Position numbers and translations under genes: made by a program. Of a stretch of 64,000 nucleotides of DNA, positions 20,397-29,635 are shown piece after piece; within the stretch, counting starts at the first letter, position 1; every line of letters starts with the position of its first letter. Source of the stretch: Changpingibacter yushuensis (GTDB lineage: Bacteria; Actinomycetota; Actinomycetes; Actinomycetales; Actinomycetaceae). The notes beneath the pieces were generated by a model that was not told the origin of the DNA, did not search any database, and saw only the letters and a list, made by a program, of their open reading frames with translations. The DNA lies in assembly GCF_014041995.1 (NCBI RefSeq), contig NZ_CP059492.1:1-64000 (forward strand), in the 5' to 3' direction.

Positions 20397-22414
20397 GGTC
20401 CCGAAAAGGCACGAACCACCGCCACAAGAAGGTGGAACTCGAGACGTCGTCCAACAACGCCACGTTGAGTGAAGAAGAAATCAGCGAGCTTCAAGAACAT
20501 GCCGGCGGCGGATCGTGGGGCGAGAGCGGCCCGCCGCGCAAGGCAAAGGCCTTCTGGCCCTCGGCAATCCGGCTCCTTTCGCTGTTCAACACGGAACGCC
20601 TGCCGATGACGGGTGTGCTCGCCATGATCGTGGTGGCAGTTGTATTCAACGTCTGGGCTCCAAACGTCCTCGGCGATGCCATGAACGTCATTTTTGCTGG
20701 CGCAATGGCTTCCCGCATGCCCGATACGCTGACGCGCGATCAGGTTATAGAGCAGGCGCGCCAGTCGGGGCAGACTCGGATTGCTGACATGCTTTCAGCC
20801 ATGGACTTCGTGCCTGGCCAAGGCGTGGACTTTGGCCATTTGGGTAGGCTCATCCTCATCGTGTTGGGGATGTATGTGATCGCCCAACTCCTGATGTGGT
20901 TGCAGGGCCGCCTGCTCAATGACGTGGTGATGCGCATCGTCTACAGGTTGCGCCGCGACATCGAGGAGAAGATCAACCGCCTTCCGCTCTCACATTTTGA
21001 CAACGCCCAGCGTGGTGACATCCTCTCCCGCACCACGAATGACGTGGACAACGTTCAGGCCGCCCTCCAGCAGGCCTTCACTAGCCTCATCTACTGCGTG
21101 CTGACCATCATCGGTATTACAGCAATGATGTTCTACCTCTCATGGCAACTCGCTCTGATTGCTTTGGTCGCGCTGCCGCTTTCCGCAATAGTGGTGGCGG
21201 TGGTCGGCTCACGATCTCAGACTTTGTTTGCAGCGCAGTGGCGCGATACAGGGCGTTTGAATGGGCACATTGAGGAATCGTTTACGGGCCATGAGATCGT
21301 CACGGTGTTCGGGCGGCAAGCTGCCATGGCGGAACGGTTCGATGAGCGCAATGAAGCCCTCTACGATGCGTCATTCCGGGCGCAGTTCTTCTCCGGAATG
21401 ATCATGCCCATCATGCAATGGGTGAGCTACCTCGGATACGTGGGAATCGCTGTGGTAGGTGCGTTGCGTGTGGCTTCCGGCCAGATGACGTTGGGTGCCG
21501 TCACGGCATTCATTCAGTATTCGCGGGAGTTCAACCAACCCTTGGGCGAGGTTGCTTCGATGGCGAACATGATGATCTCCGGCGTGGCTTCGGCCGAACG
21601 GATCTTCGAGCTCCTTGATTCCCCAGAGGAAGAACCTGATCCTGCTGATCCTGCCGAACTGGTTCAGCCTGTGCGCGGAACAATCGAGTTCGACGATGTC
21701 TCCTTCTCATATTCGCCTGATGAGCCTCTGATTGACGGGCTCTCTATGAGTGCCGAACCGGGCCACACGATCGCGATCGTCGGGCCCACAGGCGCAGGCA
21801 AGACAACCCTCGTCAACCTCATCATGCGCTTCTATGAGATAGACGGCGGAGCGATTCGCTTGGACGGCGTAGACATCCACCGCCTAGCTCGTGGCACCGT
21901 ACGCGGCCAAGTGGGCATGGTTCTTCAAGATGCCGTGCTTTTCAAGGGCACGATTATGGAGAACATTCGGTACGGACGTCTGGACGCGACCGACGACGAC
22001 GTCGTCGGCGCAGCAAAAGCCACGTACGTAGATCGGTTCGTACGTTCTTTGCCGCTCGGATACCAGACGGTTGTTGAAGAAAATGGTGAGAACATTTCGG
22101 CTGGTGAACGCCAGCTGATCACAATTGCGCGTGCCTTCGTGGCCGATCCCGCGCTTCTCATCCTTGATGAGGCTACTTCTTCGGTAGATACCAGAACTGA
22201 GTTGCTTGTGCAGAAGGCCATGGCGGCGCTGCGCCTCAATCGCACGTCATTCGTTATTGCGCATCGTCTCTCCACTATTCGCGATGCGCACACCATCCTC
22301 GTGATGGAGAAGGGCGCGATCGTGGAACAAGGGAATCACCGCGAACTCATCGAAGCTGAGGGTGCCTACTATCGGCTCTACATGTCACAGTTCTCCGGGG
22401 TGTCCGAGGAGTAG
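20393..22414 (+). CDS. ABC exporter half-transporter, subunit B
   Basis: The 673-residue partner of the preceding gene; start ATG 20393 overlaps its stop. A charged N-terminal tail of about 60 residues precedes six membrane segments and an NBD with Walker A GPTGAGKTT, Walker B LLILDEATSSVD (catalytic Glu present) and a divergent signature NISAGERQL in place of LSGGQ. Together the pair would have one competent composite ATP site (Walker motifs of B, signature of A). The NBD is closest to the lipid/multidrug exporter group. Confidence 0.88.
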   Translation: MRSRKGTNHRHKKVELETSSNNATLSEEEISELQEHAGGGSWGESGPPRKAKAFWPSAIRLLSLFNTERLPMTGVLAMIVVAVVFNVWAPNVLGDAMNVIFAGAMASRMPDTLTRDQVIEQARQSGQTRIADMLSAMDFVPGQGVDFGHLGRLILIVLGMYVIAQLLMWLQGRLLNDVVMRIVYRLRRDIEEKINRLPLSHFDNAQRGDILSRTTNDVDNVQAALQQAFTSLIYCVLTIIGITAMMFYLSWQLALIALVALPLSAIVVAVVGSRSQTLFAAQWRDTGRLNGHIEESFTGHEIVTVFGRQAAMAERFDERNEALYDASFRAQFFSGMIMPIMQWVSYLGYVGIAVVGALRVASGQMTLGAVTAFIQYSREFNQPLGEVASMANMMISGVASAERIFELLDSPEEEPDPADPAELVQPVRGTIEFDDVSFSYSPDEPLIDGLSMSAEPGHTIAIVGPTGAGKTTLVNLIMRFYEIDGGAIRLDGVDIHRLARGTVRGQVGMVLQDAVLFKGTIMENIRYGRLDATDDDVVGAAKATYVDRFVRSLPLGYQTVVEENGENISAGERQLITIARAFVADPALLILDEATSSVDTRTELLVQKAMAALRLNRTSFVIAHRLSTIRDAHTILVMEKGAIVEQGNHRELIEAEGAYYRLYMSQFSGVSEE

Positions 22415-22438
22415 TACTAGGGAGTGAGTGCCACCCCC

Positions 22439-22502
22439 GGCCCACCGGCATGAACTGTGCCCAGCCCACCGGCGTGAACTGTGCCCGGCCCACCGAAGTG
22501 AC
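22439..22502. repeat. 24-bp tandem repeat, about 2.6 copies
   Basis: Units at 22439-22462 and 22463-22486 differ by two bases, and a partial third runs from 22487 to about 22502. It lies just after the exporter pair. No ORF or promoter function is evident. Confidence 0.75.
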
Positions 22503-22599
22503 CTCAGCCTGACGCGGTGATGACTGGCACCACCTGCGGAAAGGGTGGTGTGGAGATCTGGGATGTGGCCACTGTCACCTACCAGCATGTGGTCACTGA

Positions 22600-22632
22600 T
22601 TGCAGGCCGCGTAATACGCGACTAATCTAGTC
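22600..22632 (+). promoter_or_regulatory. Promoter with two adjacent palindromes, leader/importer operon
   Basis: TTGCAG (22600-22605) and TAATCT (22623-22628) are 17 bp apart, a modest match to a promoter. The spacer holds a perfect palindrome, CGCGTA-A-TACGCG (22608-22620), and the -10 is inside a second, GACTA-ATC-TAGTC (22620-22632). The two abut. The arrangement suggests one or two transcription factors controlling the operon; I do not recognise the regulator. Confidence 0.55.
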
Positions 22633-22683
22633 ATTAATCCCACCAACATGGTAGGAAATGTGGAATTGTGAGAGGAGCTCAGC

Positions 22684-22779
22684 ATGGAACACGTCACCGT
22701 TGATTCCTGCCGCATCGACTCCCGAATGTCCGGTTCCATGTGTTGCCAGTGCCGAATGTGCCTGGCCACCAACTGCTGA
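22684..22779 (+). CDS. Cys-rich leader peptide (candidate cysteine attenuator ORF)
   Basis: A 31-codon ORF with six Cys codons, five of them in the last 12 codons (..MCCQCRMCLATNC, stop). AGAGGAG at 22671-22677 is a strong ribosome site 6 nt before ATG. It lies after the candidate promoter and 170 bp before the importer genes, and competing hairpins follow its stop. Cys-rich leader ORFs that make downstream sulfur genes respond to cysteine are known in mycobacteria; the same role here is inference. It is too short to be an enzyme and has no membrane segment. Confidence 0.7.
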   Translation: MEHVTVDSCRIDSRMSGSMCCQCRMCLATNC

Positions 22780-22792
22780 GCTAGCTGTCTAA

Positions 22793-22860
22793 AGCGCACC
22801 GCGTGCGCTGACACCTCACGGTTACGAACGCATCGATTTAGGCGCACCATCTTGAGCGCC
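22793..22860 (+). promoter_or_regulatory. Attenuator-like alternative hairpins after the Cys leader
   Basis: Four segments can pair in competing ways: GCGCAC (22794-22799), GTGCGC (22803-22808), GCGCAC (22842-22847) and GCGCC (22856-22860). Segments 1:2 (arms 22793-22799 and 22803-22809), 2:3 and 3:4 are mutually exclusive. The first hairpin begins 14 nt after the leader stop. There is no T-run after the last hairpin, so control would act through Rho or ribosome access rather than an intrinsic terminator. Confidence 0.5.
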
Positions 22861-22952
22861 AATCGTTAGCACCCCGCTGCCTGTTCCATGGCACAACCAT
22901 GCTCGAACGGCGGTAATCCTCCCAAAGAACTTCCCCGGAGAAGAGGGAATCT

Positions 22953-24026
22953 GTGTCCATTTTGCAGGATACAAGTGCCATTTCTGACCAAGAAATTGGT
23001 GTGGCAGATACCGAAGGTGCGCTCCAGACGGATCGCCAGCCACAAGACTCACGAGTTGGCGGAATCCGCCGTTCTGAAGCGCTGGTCAAATTCCTGGCGG
23101 CGCGGCTGTTCCAAGCAGTCCTTGTGGTGTGGTCGGCCGTGACCCTCACATTCATTGCTGTACATGCGGCGCCAGGCAACATTGTGGACAACCTCTTGAC
23201 CGACGCCGAACGTTCCAACGTGGAACTTCGAGCCCGAGTTATTCAAGAGTGGGGCCTGGACCGTCCGGTGTTCATCCAATACCTCGGATACTTGGGCAAA
23301 CTCGTACGCGGTGACCTTGGAACCTCCTACGTGCAGCACAAGAGCGTGAATGCCATCTTTGCTGAGCAGTTCCCATACACAATCCAACTGACGATCACTG
23401 CCATGATCATCGCGACGGCAGTGGCGCTTCTGGGATCCCTCCTCATCTCCAACACCACACACCCACTCATTCGTGGCCTCTATGAAGGAACAGAACTCAC
23501 GCTTCTTTCCACACCTCCGTTCTGGTTCGGAATCCTGTTGCTGGCAGTCTTTTCTTTCCAGCTCGGTTGGTTCCCTGTGGCAGGGGCGTCTGGCTTGGCG
23601 GCTTTGGTGTTGCCCGCGCTGGCTATCGGGATACCTGAAGGTGGCAATCTCTCCCAGATTTTGCGGCAAGGGATCGGCAGAGGATTGGATCAACCGTTCG
23701 TCACGACCGCGCGTAGCCGGGGGCTCTCCGGTGGTCAGATTAAGCGGCGCCACCTTCTACGCCATGCCAGCATTCCGGCAGTGACGGTGGGAACCATGAT
23801 GATCGGCAATCTGTTGGGTGGTGCCGTGATTACCGAGCAAGTGTTTGGGCGCCCGGGCCTGGGGCAGATCGCAGTCAATGCCATTACCTCTAAGGACCTC
23901 CCGGTGATTCTTGCCGTGGCCTTCGTCAGTTCGCTCGTTTTCGTCATCGCTTCGACTGTTGTTGATCTGCTCTACTTCGCGATCGACCCGCGCATTCGCG
24001 GAGCACTTGGAAGGAAAGCCTCGTGA
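22953..24026 (+). CDS. Peptide-type ABC importer permease (DppB-like)
   Basis: The first permease of a dipeptide/oligopeptide/nickel-class importer. The 357-residue protein has an unusual 45-residue hydrophilic N-terminus, then six membrane segments; ARLFQAVLVVWSAVTLTFIAVHAAPGN is the typical first segment and RSRGLSGGQIKRRHLLRHA the cytoplasmic EAA loop (about 250). GTG 22953 follows AGAGGGA. It overlaps the next permease by 4 bp. In this operon I infer import of a cysteine- or peptide-linked organosulfur compound. Confidence 0.88.
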   Translation: MSILQDTSAISDQEIGVADTEGALQTDRQPQDSRVGGIRRSEALVKFLAARLFQAVLVVWSAVTLTFIAVHAAPGNIVDNLLTDAERSNVELRARVIQEWGLDRPVFIQYLGYLGKLVRGDLGTSYVQHKSVNAIFAEQFPYTIQLTITAMIIATAVALLGSLLISNTTHPLIRGLYEGTELTLLSTPPFWFGILLLAVFSFQLGWFPVAGASGLAALVLPALAIGIPEGGNLSQILRQGIGRGLDQPFVTTARSRGLSGGQIKRRHLLRHASIPAVTVGTMMIGNLLGGAVITEQVFGRPGLGQIAVNAITSKDLPVILAVAFVSSLVFVIASTVVDLLYFAIDPRIRGALGRKAS

Positions 24027-24892
24027 GCATCTTGCATAAGGAACGCACGGTCGACGTCGTCGTTGCCAAACCAACGTGGGCCGTTTCGCGTAACAAGACT
24101 GTGGTGGCAGCTGGAGCATACTTGCTGGTCATAGGGTTCTTCGTTGCCTTCCCGCACATAGTGACCAGCCACGATCCTCTTGAGACGGATCTCCTGGCAG
24201 TAAACCTCTCGCCGTCTGCTGAGCACTGGGCGGGTACCGATTACCTCGGGCGCGATCTGTTTGCCAGAATCGTCTACGGTGCCCGCTACTCCATTGGAAT
24301 TGGCCTCGCGGTAACACTCATTGCACTGGTATTCGGAACCATCTTGGGTGTGCTGGCCGGCACCACGCGGTCTCGGGCGGTAGACACCGTGGCGATGCGC
24401 TGCATCGATGTTCTCTCATCGTTCCCCTCCGTACTTCTCGCGCTGGTCATTGTGGGTCTGACGGGTGCCGGAATTCCCAATCTCATTGTGGCGCTGGGAA
24501 TCGGCGGAATTCCCTCGTTTGCTCGCATGATCCGCGCAGAAACAAAAGGCGTAGTGCTCTCCGAGTACGTCGAACAGGCCTCCACCTTTGGCCTGAGTCG
24601 CTGGCAAATCCTCATGCGGCACGTTCTGCCGAACTCTCTCGGAGTGATCCCGTACATGATCACCATCAGCTTGGGTGGGGCAATCATGGGCGTTTCAGGC
24701 TTGAGTTTCCTTGGAATTGGCCCGCAACCACCTACACCGGAATGGGGAACGATTCTCGCTGAATCGCGTAACTACTTGCGGATCGCCTGGTGGTCCGGAA
24801 TCCTCCCGGGCATCGTCTTGGTGCTCACCGTCATTTCATTCACCGTTGTGGGACGCGCCTGGCAGTCCAAGTTCGAAGGGAGAGGGCAATGA
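24023..24892 (+). CDS. Peptide-type ABC importer permease (DppC-like)
   Basis: Second permease of the importer, 289 residues, with the N-terminal segment characteristic of DppC/OppC, the TDYLGRDLFARIVYGARYS motif (about 72-90), the EAA loop EQASTFGLSRWQILMRHVLPN (split: about 178-198) and a final GRAWQ-type end. GTG 24023 overlaps the upstream stop, and its own stop overlaps the ATPase start, so translation is coupled throughout. Confidence 0.9.
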   Translation: MSILHKERTVDVVVAKPTWAVSRNKTVVAAGAYLLVIGFFVAFPHIVTSHDPLETDLLAVNLSPSAEHWAGTDYLGRDLFARIVYGARYSIGIGLAVTLIALVFGTILGVLAGTTRSRAVDTVAMRCIDVLSSFPSVLLALVIVGLTGAGIPNLIVALGIGGIPSFARMIRAETKGVVLSEYVEQASTFGLSRWQILMRHVLPNSLGVIPYMITISLGGAIMGVSGLSFLGIGPQPPTPEWGTILAESRNYLRIAWWSGILPGIVLVLTVISFTVVGRAWQSKFEGRGQ

Positions 24893-26676
24893 GCATTATC
24901 CAAAGCCCAGCCAAGAGGAAGCCCATCGTGGACGCATCCGAGCTTGGTGGTGTGCGCGGCGAGGCCCATTACAGCCCCGCAGCCCAACTTGCACCGAGCC
25001 GAGCCGCGGACCAGACCATTCTGGACATCAAGGACCTGCGCATCGGGTTCGCCTCCGGTCCAGCGGGATCTGATCTTCGTGTTAAGGACGTGGTCAAGGG
25101 AATCTCCTTCTCACTACGTGCTGGCGAAACGCTCGGTATTGTCGGCGAATCCGGTTCAGGCAAATCCGTGACCGTGCGCAGTTTGCTCGGACTCACGGCT
25201 TCGAACCAACGCCAATCGACCGGTGGATTTTCACTATTTGGCGACGACGTCGCCGATTATTCCGAGAAGCAGTGGGCGAAGATTCGTGGAACTCGCATTG
25301 GATTTGTCTTGCAGGACGCTCTTTCCTCGCTAGATCCACTCAAGACGATTGGGCAAGAAGTGGCTGAGGCACTGCGCCCAACAGGCCGCCCTGGCAGCCT
25401 CGCGAAGTCTCCTGAGGTGCATGCATTGCTCCAGGCCGCCGGAATCCCAGATCCTCAGGTGCGGGCACGCCAGTATTCTCACGAGTTGTCTGGGGGGCTT
25501 CGCCAGCGCGCACTCATCGCCAGCGCAGTGGCCCAGAACCCTGATCTCATCATTGCTGATGAACCCACAACTGCTCTGGATGTGACGGTTCAAGCCCAGG
25601 TACTCGATCTTCTGCGTTCGAAGGTGGCCGAAGGCCATGGCCTCATCCTTGTTTCGCACGATCTGGCCGTGGTGGCTTCTGTCTGCGATCGCATTCTCGT
25701 GATGAAGGATGGCGTGATCGTGGAGGAAGGCCGCAGTGATCAGATTCTTTCCGATCCTCAAGAGGAGTACACGAAGCTTCTTTTGGCTGCAGTGCCATCG
25801 GCCGCATCGCGCGGATACCGGCTCGCAACTGTGGAACGCGTACCACTTGCCGCCAGATCGAACGAGTTGGGTCACGATCAGCCGGTCATTCTTGAGGCAA
25901 CGGGCATCAGCAAGACGTTTGTTGGCCGCCACGGCGGTGTAGTGAAGGCGGTTGACGACACTTCCATCGCGCTCAAGAAGGGCCAAACCCTTGGGATCGT
26001 CGGGGAGTCCGGTTCTGGCAAGAGCACCCTTGCCCGCATAGTTGCCGGAATCATCGAACCTGATTCGGGCACGGTGAATCTCCAAGGCGAGCTATGGTCT
26101 CCCCTACCTGATCGCGTTCGCCGCAGCAGGCGCCACGAGATCCAGGTTGTTGCGCAGAATCCCCTCGCAACGTTCGAATCCCGCTACACCGTGGAACGCA
26201 TCATCGCTGAGCCGATTCGCCAACTCACAAAGGCTTCGCGGGAAGATGCGGCAAAGAGGGTCGCCGAAGCGCTGGATCTAGTGCAGCTCGCCTCCCAAAC
26301 CAAGGAACTCATGCCATGGAAACTCTCCGGCGGGCAGCGTCAGAGAGTCGCGATCGCCAGAGCGCTGGCCACCGATCCCAGCATCTTGGTTGCTGACGAA
26401 GCTGTTTCGGCGCTTGACGTATCCATCCAAGCTCAGATCCTTGATCTTCTTGCAGATATCCAAGCGGAAAAGGATGTGGCGATCCTCTTTATCTCCCACG
26501 ATCTTGGGGTGATCCACCACATCTCGGATTCGGTCATCGTTATGCGGCACGGCCAGATTCTCGAGACAGGCTCTCCCGAACACGTTCTGGTTCACCCGCA
26601 ACACGAATACACCCGCGAACTTATTCATTCACTGCCAGCACTTCCCGTGCCTACACACACAAAGGAAAACTCATGA
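24889..26676 (+). CDS. Fused double ABC ATPase of peptide importer (DppD-DppF)
   Basis: A 595-residue protein with two NBDs, which in many systems are separate DppD and DppF. NBD1 has [10 protein letters not shown] (about 85-94) and [11 protein letters not shown]2 has [10 protein letters not shown] (about 370-380) and LSGGQRQR, with Walker [13 protein letters not shown] and [12 protein letters not shown]. Each NBD has the OppD/F-type C-terminal extension. ATG 24889 overlaps the DppC stop and follows GGGAGAGGG; a reading from 24790 is an overlap artefact. It energises the two permeases. Confidence 0.92.
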   Translation: MSIIQSPAKRKPIVDASELGGVRGEAHYSPAAQLAPSRAADQTILDIKDLRIGFASGPAGSDLRVKDVVKGISFSLRAGETLGIVGESGSGKSVTVRSLLGLTASNQRQSTGGFSLFGDDVADYSEKQWAKIRGTRIGFVLQDALSSLDPLKTIGQEVAEALRPTGRPGSLAKSPEVHALLQAAGIPDPQVRARQYSHELSGGLRQRALIASAVAQNPDLIIADEPTTALDVTVQAQVLDLLRSKVAEGHGLILVSHDLAVVASVCDRILVMKDGVIVEEGRSDQILSDPQEEYTKLLLAAVPSAASRGYRLATVERVPLAARSNELGHDQPVILEATGISKTFVGRHGGVVKAVDDTSIALKKGQTLGIVGESGSGKSTLARIVAGIIEPDSGTVNLQGELWSPLPDRVRRSRRHEIQVVAQNPLATFESRYTVERIIAEPIRQLTKASREDAAKRVAEALDLVQLASQTKELMPWKLSGGQRQRVAIARALATDPSILVADEAVSALDVSIQAQILDLLADIQAEKDVAILFISHDLGVIHHISDSVIVMRHGQILETGSPEHVLVHPQHEYTRELIHSLPALPVPTHTKENS

Positions 26677-28337
26677 GATCCATCCGGAAACGCTACGCTG
26701 CAGCTTTCGCTGCCGTGGCACTACTGCTCACTGGTTGCAGCGCACAGGCAGACACCTCATCGTCTGATTCCAGCGCTGAGTCTAGCTCTGAACCCATTTC
26801 GGGCCAGACGATTACATGGGCAATCGAAACTTCACCGACCACGCTCAATCCTCAGAAGAATAGCCAAGACGGCTTCGTGTTTATCGCGCGCAACTATGCC
26901 GATTCTTACCTGTACCTGGATGAAAACGGTGATTATCAGCCGTGGCTGGCTGAGGGCTATACGCTCAGCGACGACCAGCTGACCGTTACTCTCAATCTCC
27001 GTCAGGGAGTCACGTTCAGCGACGGCGAAGCCTTTAATGCAGATGCCGTTATCGCAAACTTTGATTACCTCACGTCGGATGAGAATTCCTCCACTCCACG
27101 ATGGACGGGCATCCTCGAAAGCTATGAGAAGACAGATGACTACACGGTGGTATTCCACCTGAACGCCATTTCGCCACTCTTCCTCGAATCGCTCTCCGCA
27201 GTCACCACTGCGCCGGTTTCTCCGAAATCGCTTGAAAAGACTGACAGCCTGGAAACAGGCGGTCCAGATCTTGCTTTCGTGGGCGCATACACAGTGTCCA
27301 GCTACACCGAAGGCAGCGAGTTGGTTCTGGAAAAGAACGACAACTACGACTGGTCCGATTGGGGCCCAAGCGCGTTGGTCGAGGCGAACCCGGGTGCTCC
27401 CTATGCCCAGACTCAAGTCTTCCGCATACTTCCTGAGGCTTCGACCCGCACCGGCGCTCTCACCTCAAGCCAAGTTGACGTCGTTTACGGCGTTCCCTCG
27501 CAGGATATTTCTTTGTTTGACGACGACGACACGTACACCTACGGCCAAGTCCTCAACTCAGGCACGGTCTATTCGCTCTATTTCAACACGACCAAGGCTC
27601 CGTTCGAGGATATTCACGTTCGCCAGGCCCTCCAACAAGGTGTGGATTACGCCGCCGTCGTCGACTCTGTGTACTACGGGACCGGTACCCAAGCCACCCA
27701 ATGGTTCTCTCCATCGAGCATCTTCTACGACGACGACTTCACGTCCAACGTGGCCTTCGATGCTGACGCAGCGAATGCACTACTCGACAAAGCTGGCTGG
27801 ACTTCGCGGGATTCGGACGGCTACCGCACCAACGCTGCCGGTGATCGTCTGACGATCGCACTCAACGCAGATGCTCCCTACATTCGTGATTCGCGCGATG
27901 TCCTGTTCCAGGCAATTGCCGCGGAACTCCAAGAGAATCTGGGTGTTGAGCTCGACTTCCAGGCACTTGACCCCGGCACGGTCACAACCTTGTGGGAGGA
28001 TAACAAGAACGACGCATTCGATAACTCGATGGGTTCCTCGGATATCTCGAGCTCCTTGGACCTCCTGCTGACCCCATGGAACCCACAGCGCATCTTCATC
28101 AACGAGGATGCCAAGGCTGCTGACCTCGTCAAGCAGGCGAAGGAAGCTCCCACCAAGGAAGAACGCAAGGCGCTCTACGACCAGGTGCAGGACTACGTGG
28201 TCAACGAACAGGCCTACATCCTCCCCTTGTACGTTCCGCGTGACAACTGGGCGGCCTCCGCCGCCATTCAGGGGATCAACGTCAGCGAGATCTCCGGCCA
28301 CATCTTCTCAACAGTCGCAGTTTGGAGAGCTGAGTAA
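26673..28337 (+). CDS. Peptide-type substrate-binding lipoprotein (SBP family 5)
   Basis: The periplasm-side binding protein of the importer, 554 residues. The signal peptide ends LLLTGCSAQ, with lipobox Cys at residue 22, so it is membrane-anchored outside. A Ser-rich linker (about 27-42) precedes the SBP_bac_5 fold (ETSPTTLNPQKNSQDGFVF, LNLRQGVTFSDGEAFNADAVI). The NPQKNSQDGF region resembles a sub-group whose members sit with dipeptide importers and flavin monooxygenases in other actinobacteria and enterobacteria. It overlaps the ATPase stop by 4 bp. Ligand not deducible. Confidence 0.9.
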   Translation: MRSIRKRYAAAFAAVALLLTGCSAQADTSSSDSSAESSSEPISGQTITWAIETSPTTLNPQKNSQDGFVFIARNYADSYLYLDENGDYQPWLAEGYTLSDDQLTVTLNLRQGVTFSDGEAFNADAVIANFDYLTSDENSSTPRWTGILESYEKTDDYTVVFHLNAISPLFLESLSAVTTAPVSPKSLEKTDSLETGGPDLAFVGAYTVSSYTEGSELVLEKNDNYDWSDWGPSALVEANPGAPYAQTQVFRILPEASTRTGALTSSQVDVVYGVPSQDISLFDDDDTYTYGQVLNSGTVYSLYFNTTKAPFEDIHVRQALQQGVDYAAVVDSVYYGTGTQATQWFSPSSIFYDDDFTSNVAFDADAANALLDKAGWTSRDSDGYRTNAAGDRLTIALNADAPYIRDSRDVLFQAIAAELQENLGVELDFQALDPGTVTTLWEDNKNDAFDNSMGSSDISSSLDLLLTPWNPQRIFINEDAKAADLVKQAKEAPTKEERKALYDQVQDYVVNEQAYILPLYVPRDNWAASAAIQGINVSEISGHIFSTVAVWRAE

Positions 28338-28339
28338 TC

Positions 28340-29635
28340 ATGACCGAAACCGTCGATCAGGCCCGAGTCATTGCGGCTACCCGCGTTATCACAGGAAAAC
28401 CGGGTGAGGTTATCGAGGACGGCGCAGTTGCGATCCGAGGAACCAGTATCGCTTGGGTGGGCCAGCGTGGTGAGCTGCCAGAAGAGTTTCAGGCAGTGCC
28501 ACTGGCTGAGTACCCGGGAGGCACGATTCTTCCGGGACTTGTGGAGACCCACGCGCACTTGGGTTCACGCCCAGGTTCGGGGCCCCGGGTACCGGATGTC
28601 GCCCGGCACGACCAAAGCTGGAATGCGCTCCATTCTGTCCATGTGTTGCGCCAACTCGGTTCTATCGGAATTACCTCTGCGCAGTCTCTGGGCTCCCGGT
28701 TCTATACCGACGTCGCCGTGCGGGAGGCAGTTGCTCAGGGCCTGATCGACGGTCCACGAATCGTGGCCGCAGGGCCAATGATCACCACTACAGCTGGCCA
28801 TGACTGGAAAGATGGCGCGGAGGTTGATTCAATCGACGACATCCGGCACGCTGTGCGCGAGCATCACAAGGCGGGTGCCGACGTGATCAAAGCTGCCGTA
28901 ACCGGTGGGTTCTTCACACCAGGTACTGCGCAGTGGAAGGCCCAGTTCTCAGTTGGTGAGATCAAGGTCTTGGTTGAGGAAGCTCATCGGCTTGGAAAAC
29001 ATGTGGCTGTGCATGCGCACGGTACCCAAGGTATTGAGCGAGCGGTTGAGGCCGGTGTGGACTACATTGCTCACGCCACCTTCATTTCCGACGACGGCAC
29101 TACCCGGTTTGAGCCGGAGTTGGCCGATCGCATTGCCCGCGCAGGCATATACGTGGATGTGGCGGCGCCGCCGTCCTATCCACTGGTGCCGGGCGAGACC
29201 ATCGCTCCTCGCGCCTACGAACTCTATTCGCACGGCGTGCGCATAGTGACGGGACATGATATCGGCGCGGTCATTCCGGCCCACGCCTACCTTTTCGGAT
29301 TGCAGCAGTTGGAGGAGGCGGGTATTCCTCGGGACGAAATCCTCCTTGCAGCCACCTCCCGTGCGGCCGCTGCCATCGGACTGGCGGGTATCACTGGGGT
29401 AATCGCTCCGGAGTACGCTGCAGATCTGCTGGTAGTGACGGGGAATCCGCTCGAGGACCTCCACGCTCTCGATCATCGCGAACTGATTCTCATGCGCGGA
29501 AAGCAGTTTGTTCCTGAACCACTTCCGGAGTTCGTGGGCCGCGAGGGGATTGCGGATGGAAAACCAGGCAGCACAGAAGGCGAGCTCGCTCGCAGGGCTC
29601 GCCAGCTGCACTTCAAGGAGCTGCAGCAATGGTAG
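28340..29635 (+). CDS. Metal-dependent amidohydrolase (imidazolonepropionase/prolidase-like)
   Basis: A 431-residue amidohydrolase-superfamily enzyme. HxH is VETHAHLGS (about 70-78); the metal-bridging Lys is likely in GADVIKAAVTGG (about 183-194); then HVAVHAHGTQG, YIAHATF and TGHDIG supply the remaining metal His/Asp. It most resembles Xaa-Pro-type or carboxylic-amide hydrolases of the imidazolonepropionase branch. Start ATG 28340 is 2 bp after the SBP gene; its end overlaps the M20 gene by 7 bp. Substrate probably an imported amide; this is inference. Confidence 0.85.
   Translation: MTETVDQARVIAATRVITGKPGEVIEDGAVAIRGTSIAWVGQRGELPEEFQAVPLAEYPGGTILPGLVETHAHLGSRPGSGPRVPDVARHDQSWNALHSVHVLRQLGSIGITSAQSLGSRFYTDVAVREAVAQGLIDGPRIVAAGPMITTTAGHDWKDGAEVDSIDDIRHAVREHHKAGADVIKAAVTGGFFTPGTAQWKAQFSVGEIKVLVEEAHRLGKHVAVHAHGTQGIERAVEAGVDYIAHATFISDDGTTRFEPELADRIARAGIYVDVAAPPSYPLVPGETIAPRAYELYSHGVRIVTGHDIGAVIPAHAYLFGLQQLEEAGIPRDEILLAATSRAAAAIGLAGITGVIAPEYAADLLVVTGNPLEDLHALDHRELILMRGKQFVPEPLPEFVGREGIADGKPGSTEGELARRARQLHFKELQQW

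Noticed and set aside
22439-22502. Possible CRISPR array
   Set aside because: The repeat units are directly adjacent with no spacers, number fewer than three, and no cas genes are seen.
24790-24888. N-terminal extension of the DppDF ATPase
   Set aside because: It is the DppC coding region in another frame; ATG 24889 has the ribosome site.
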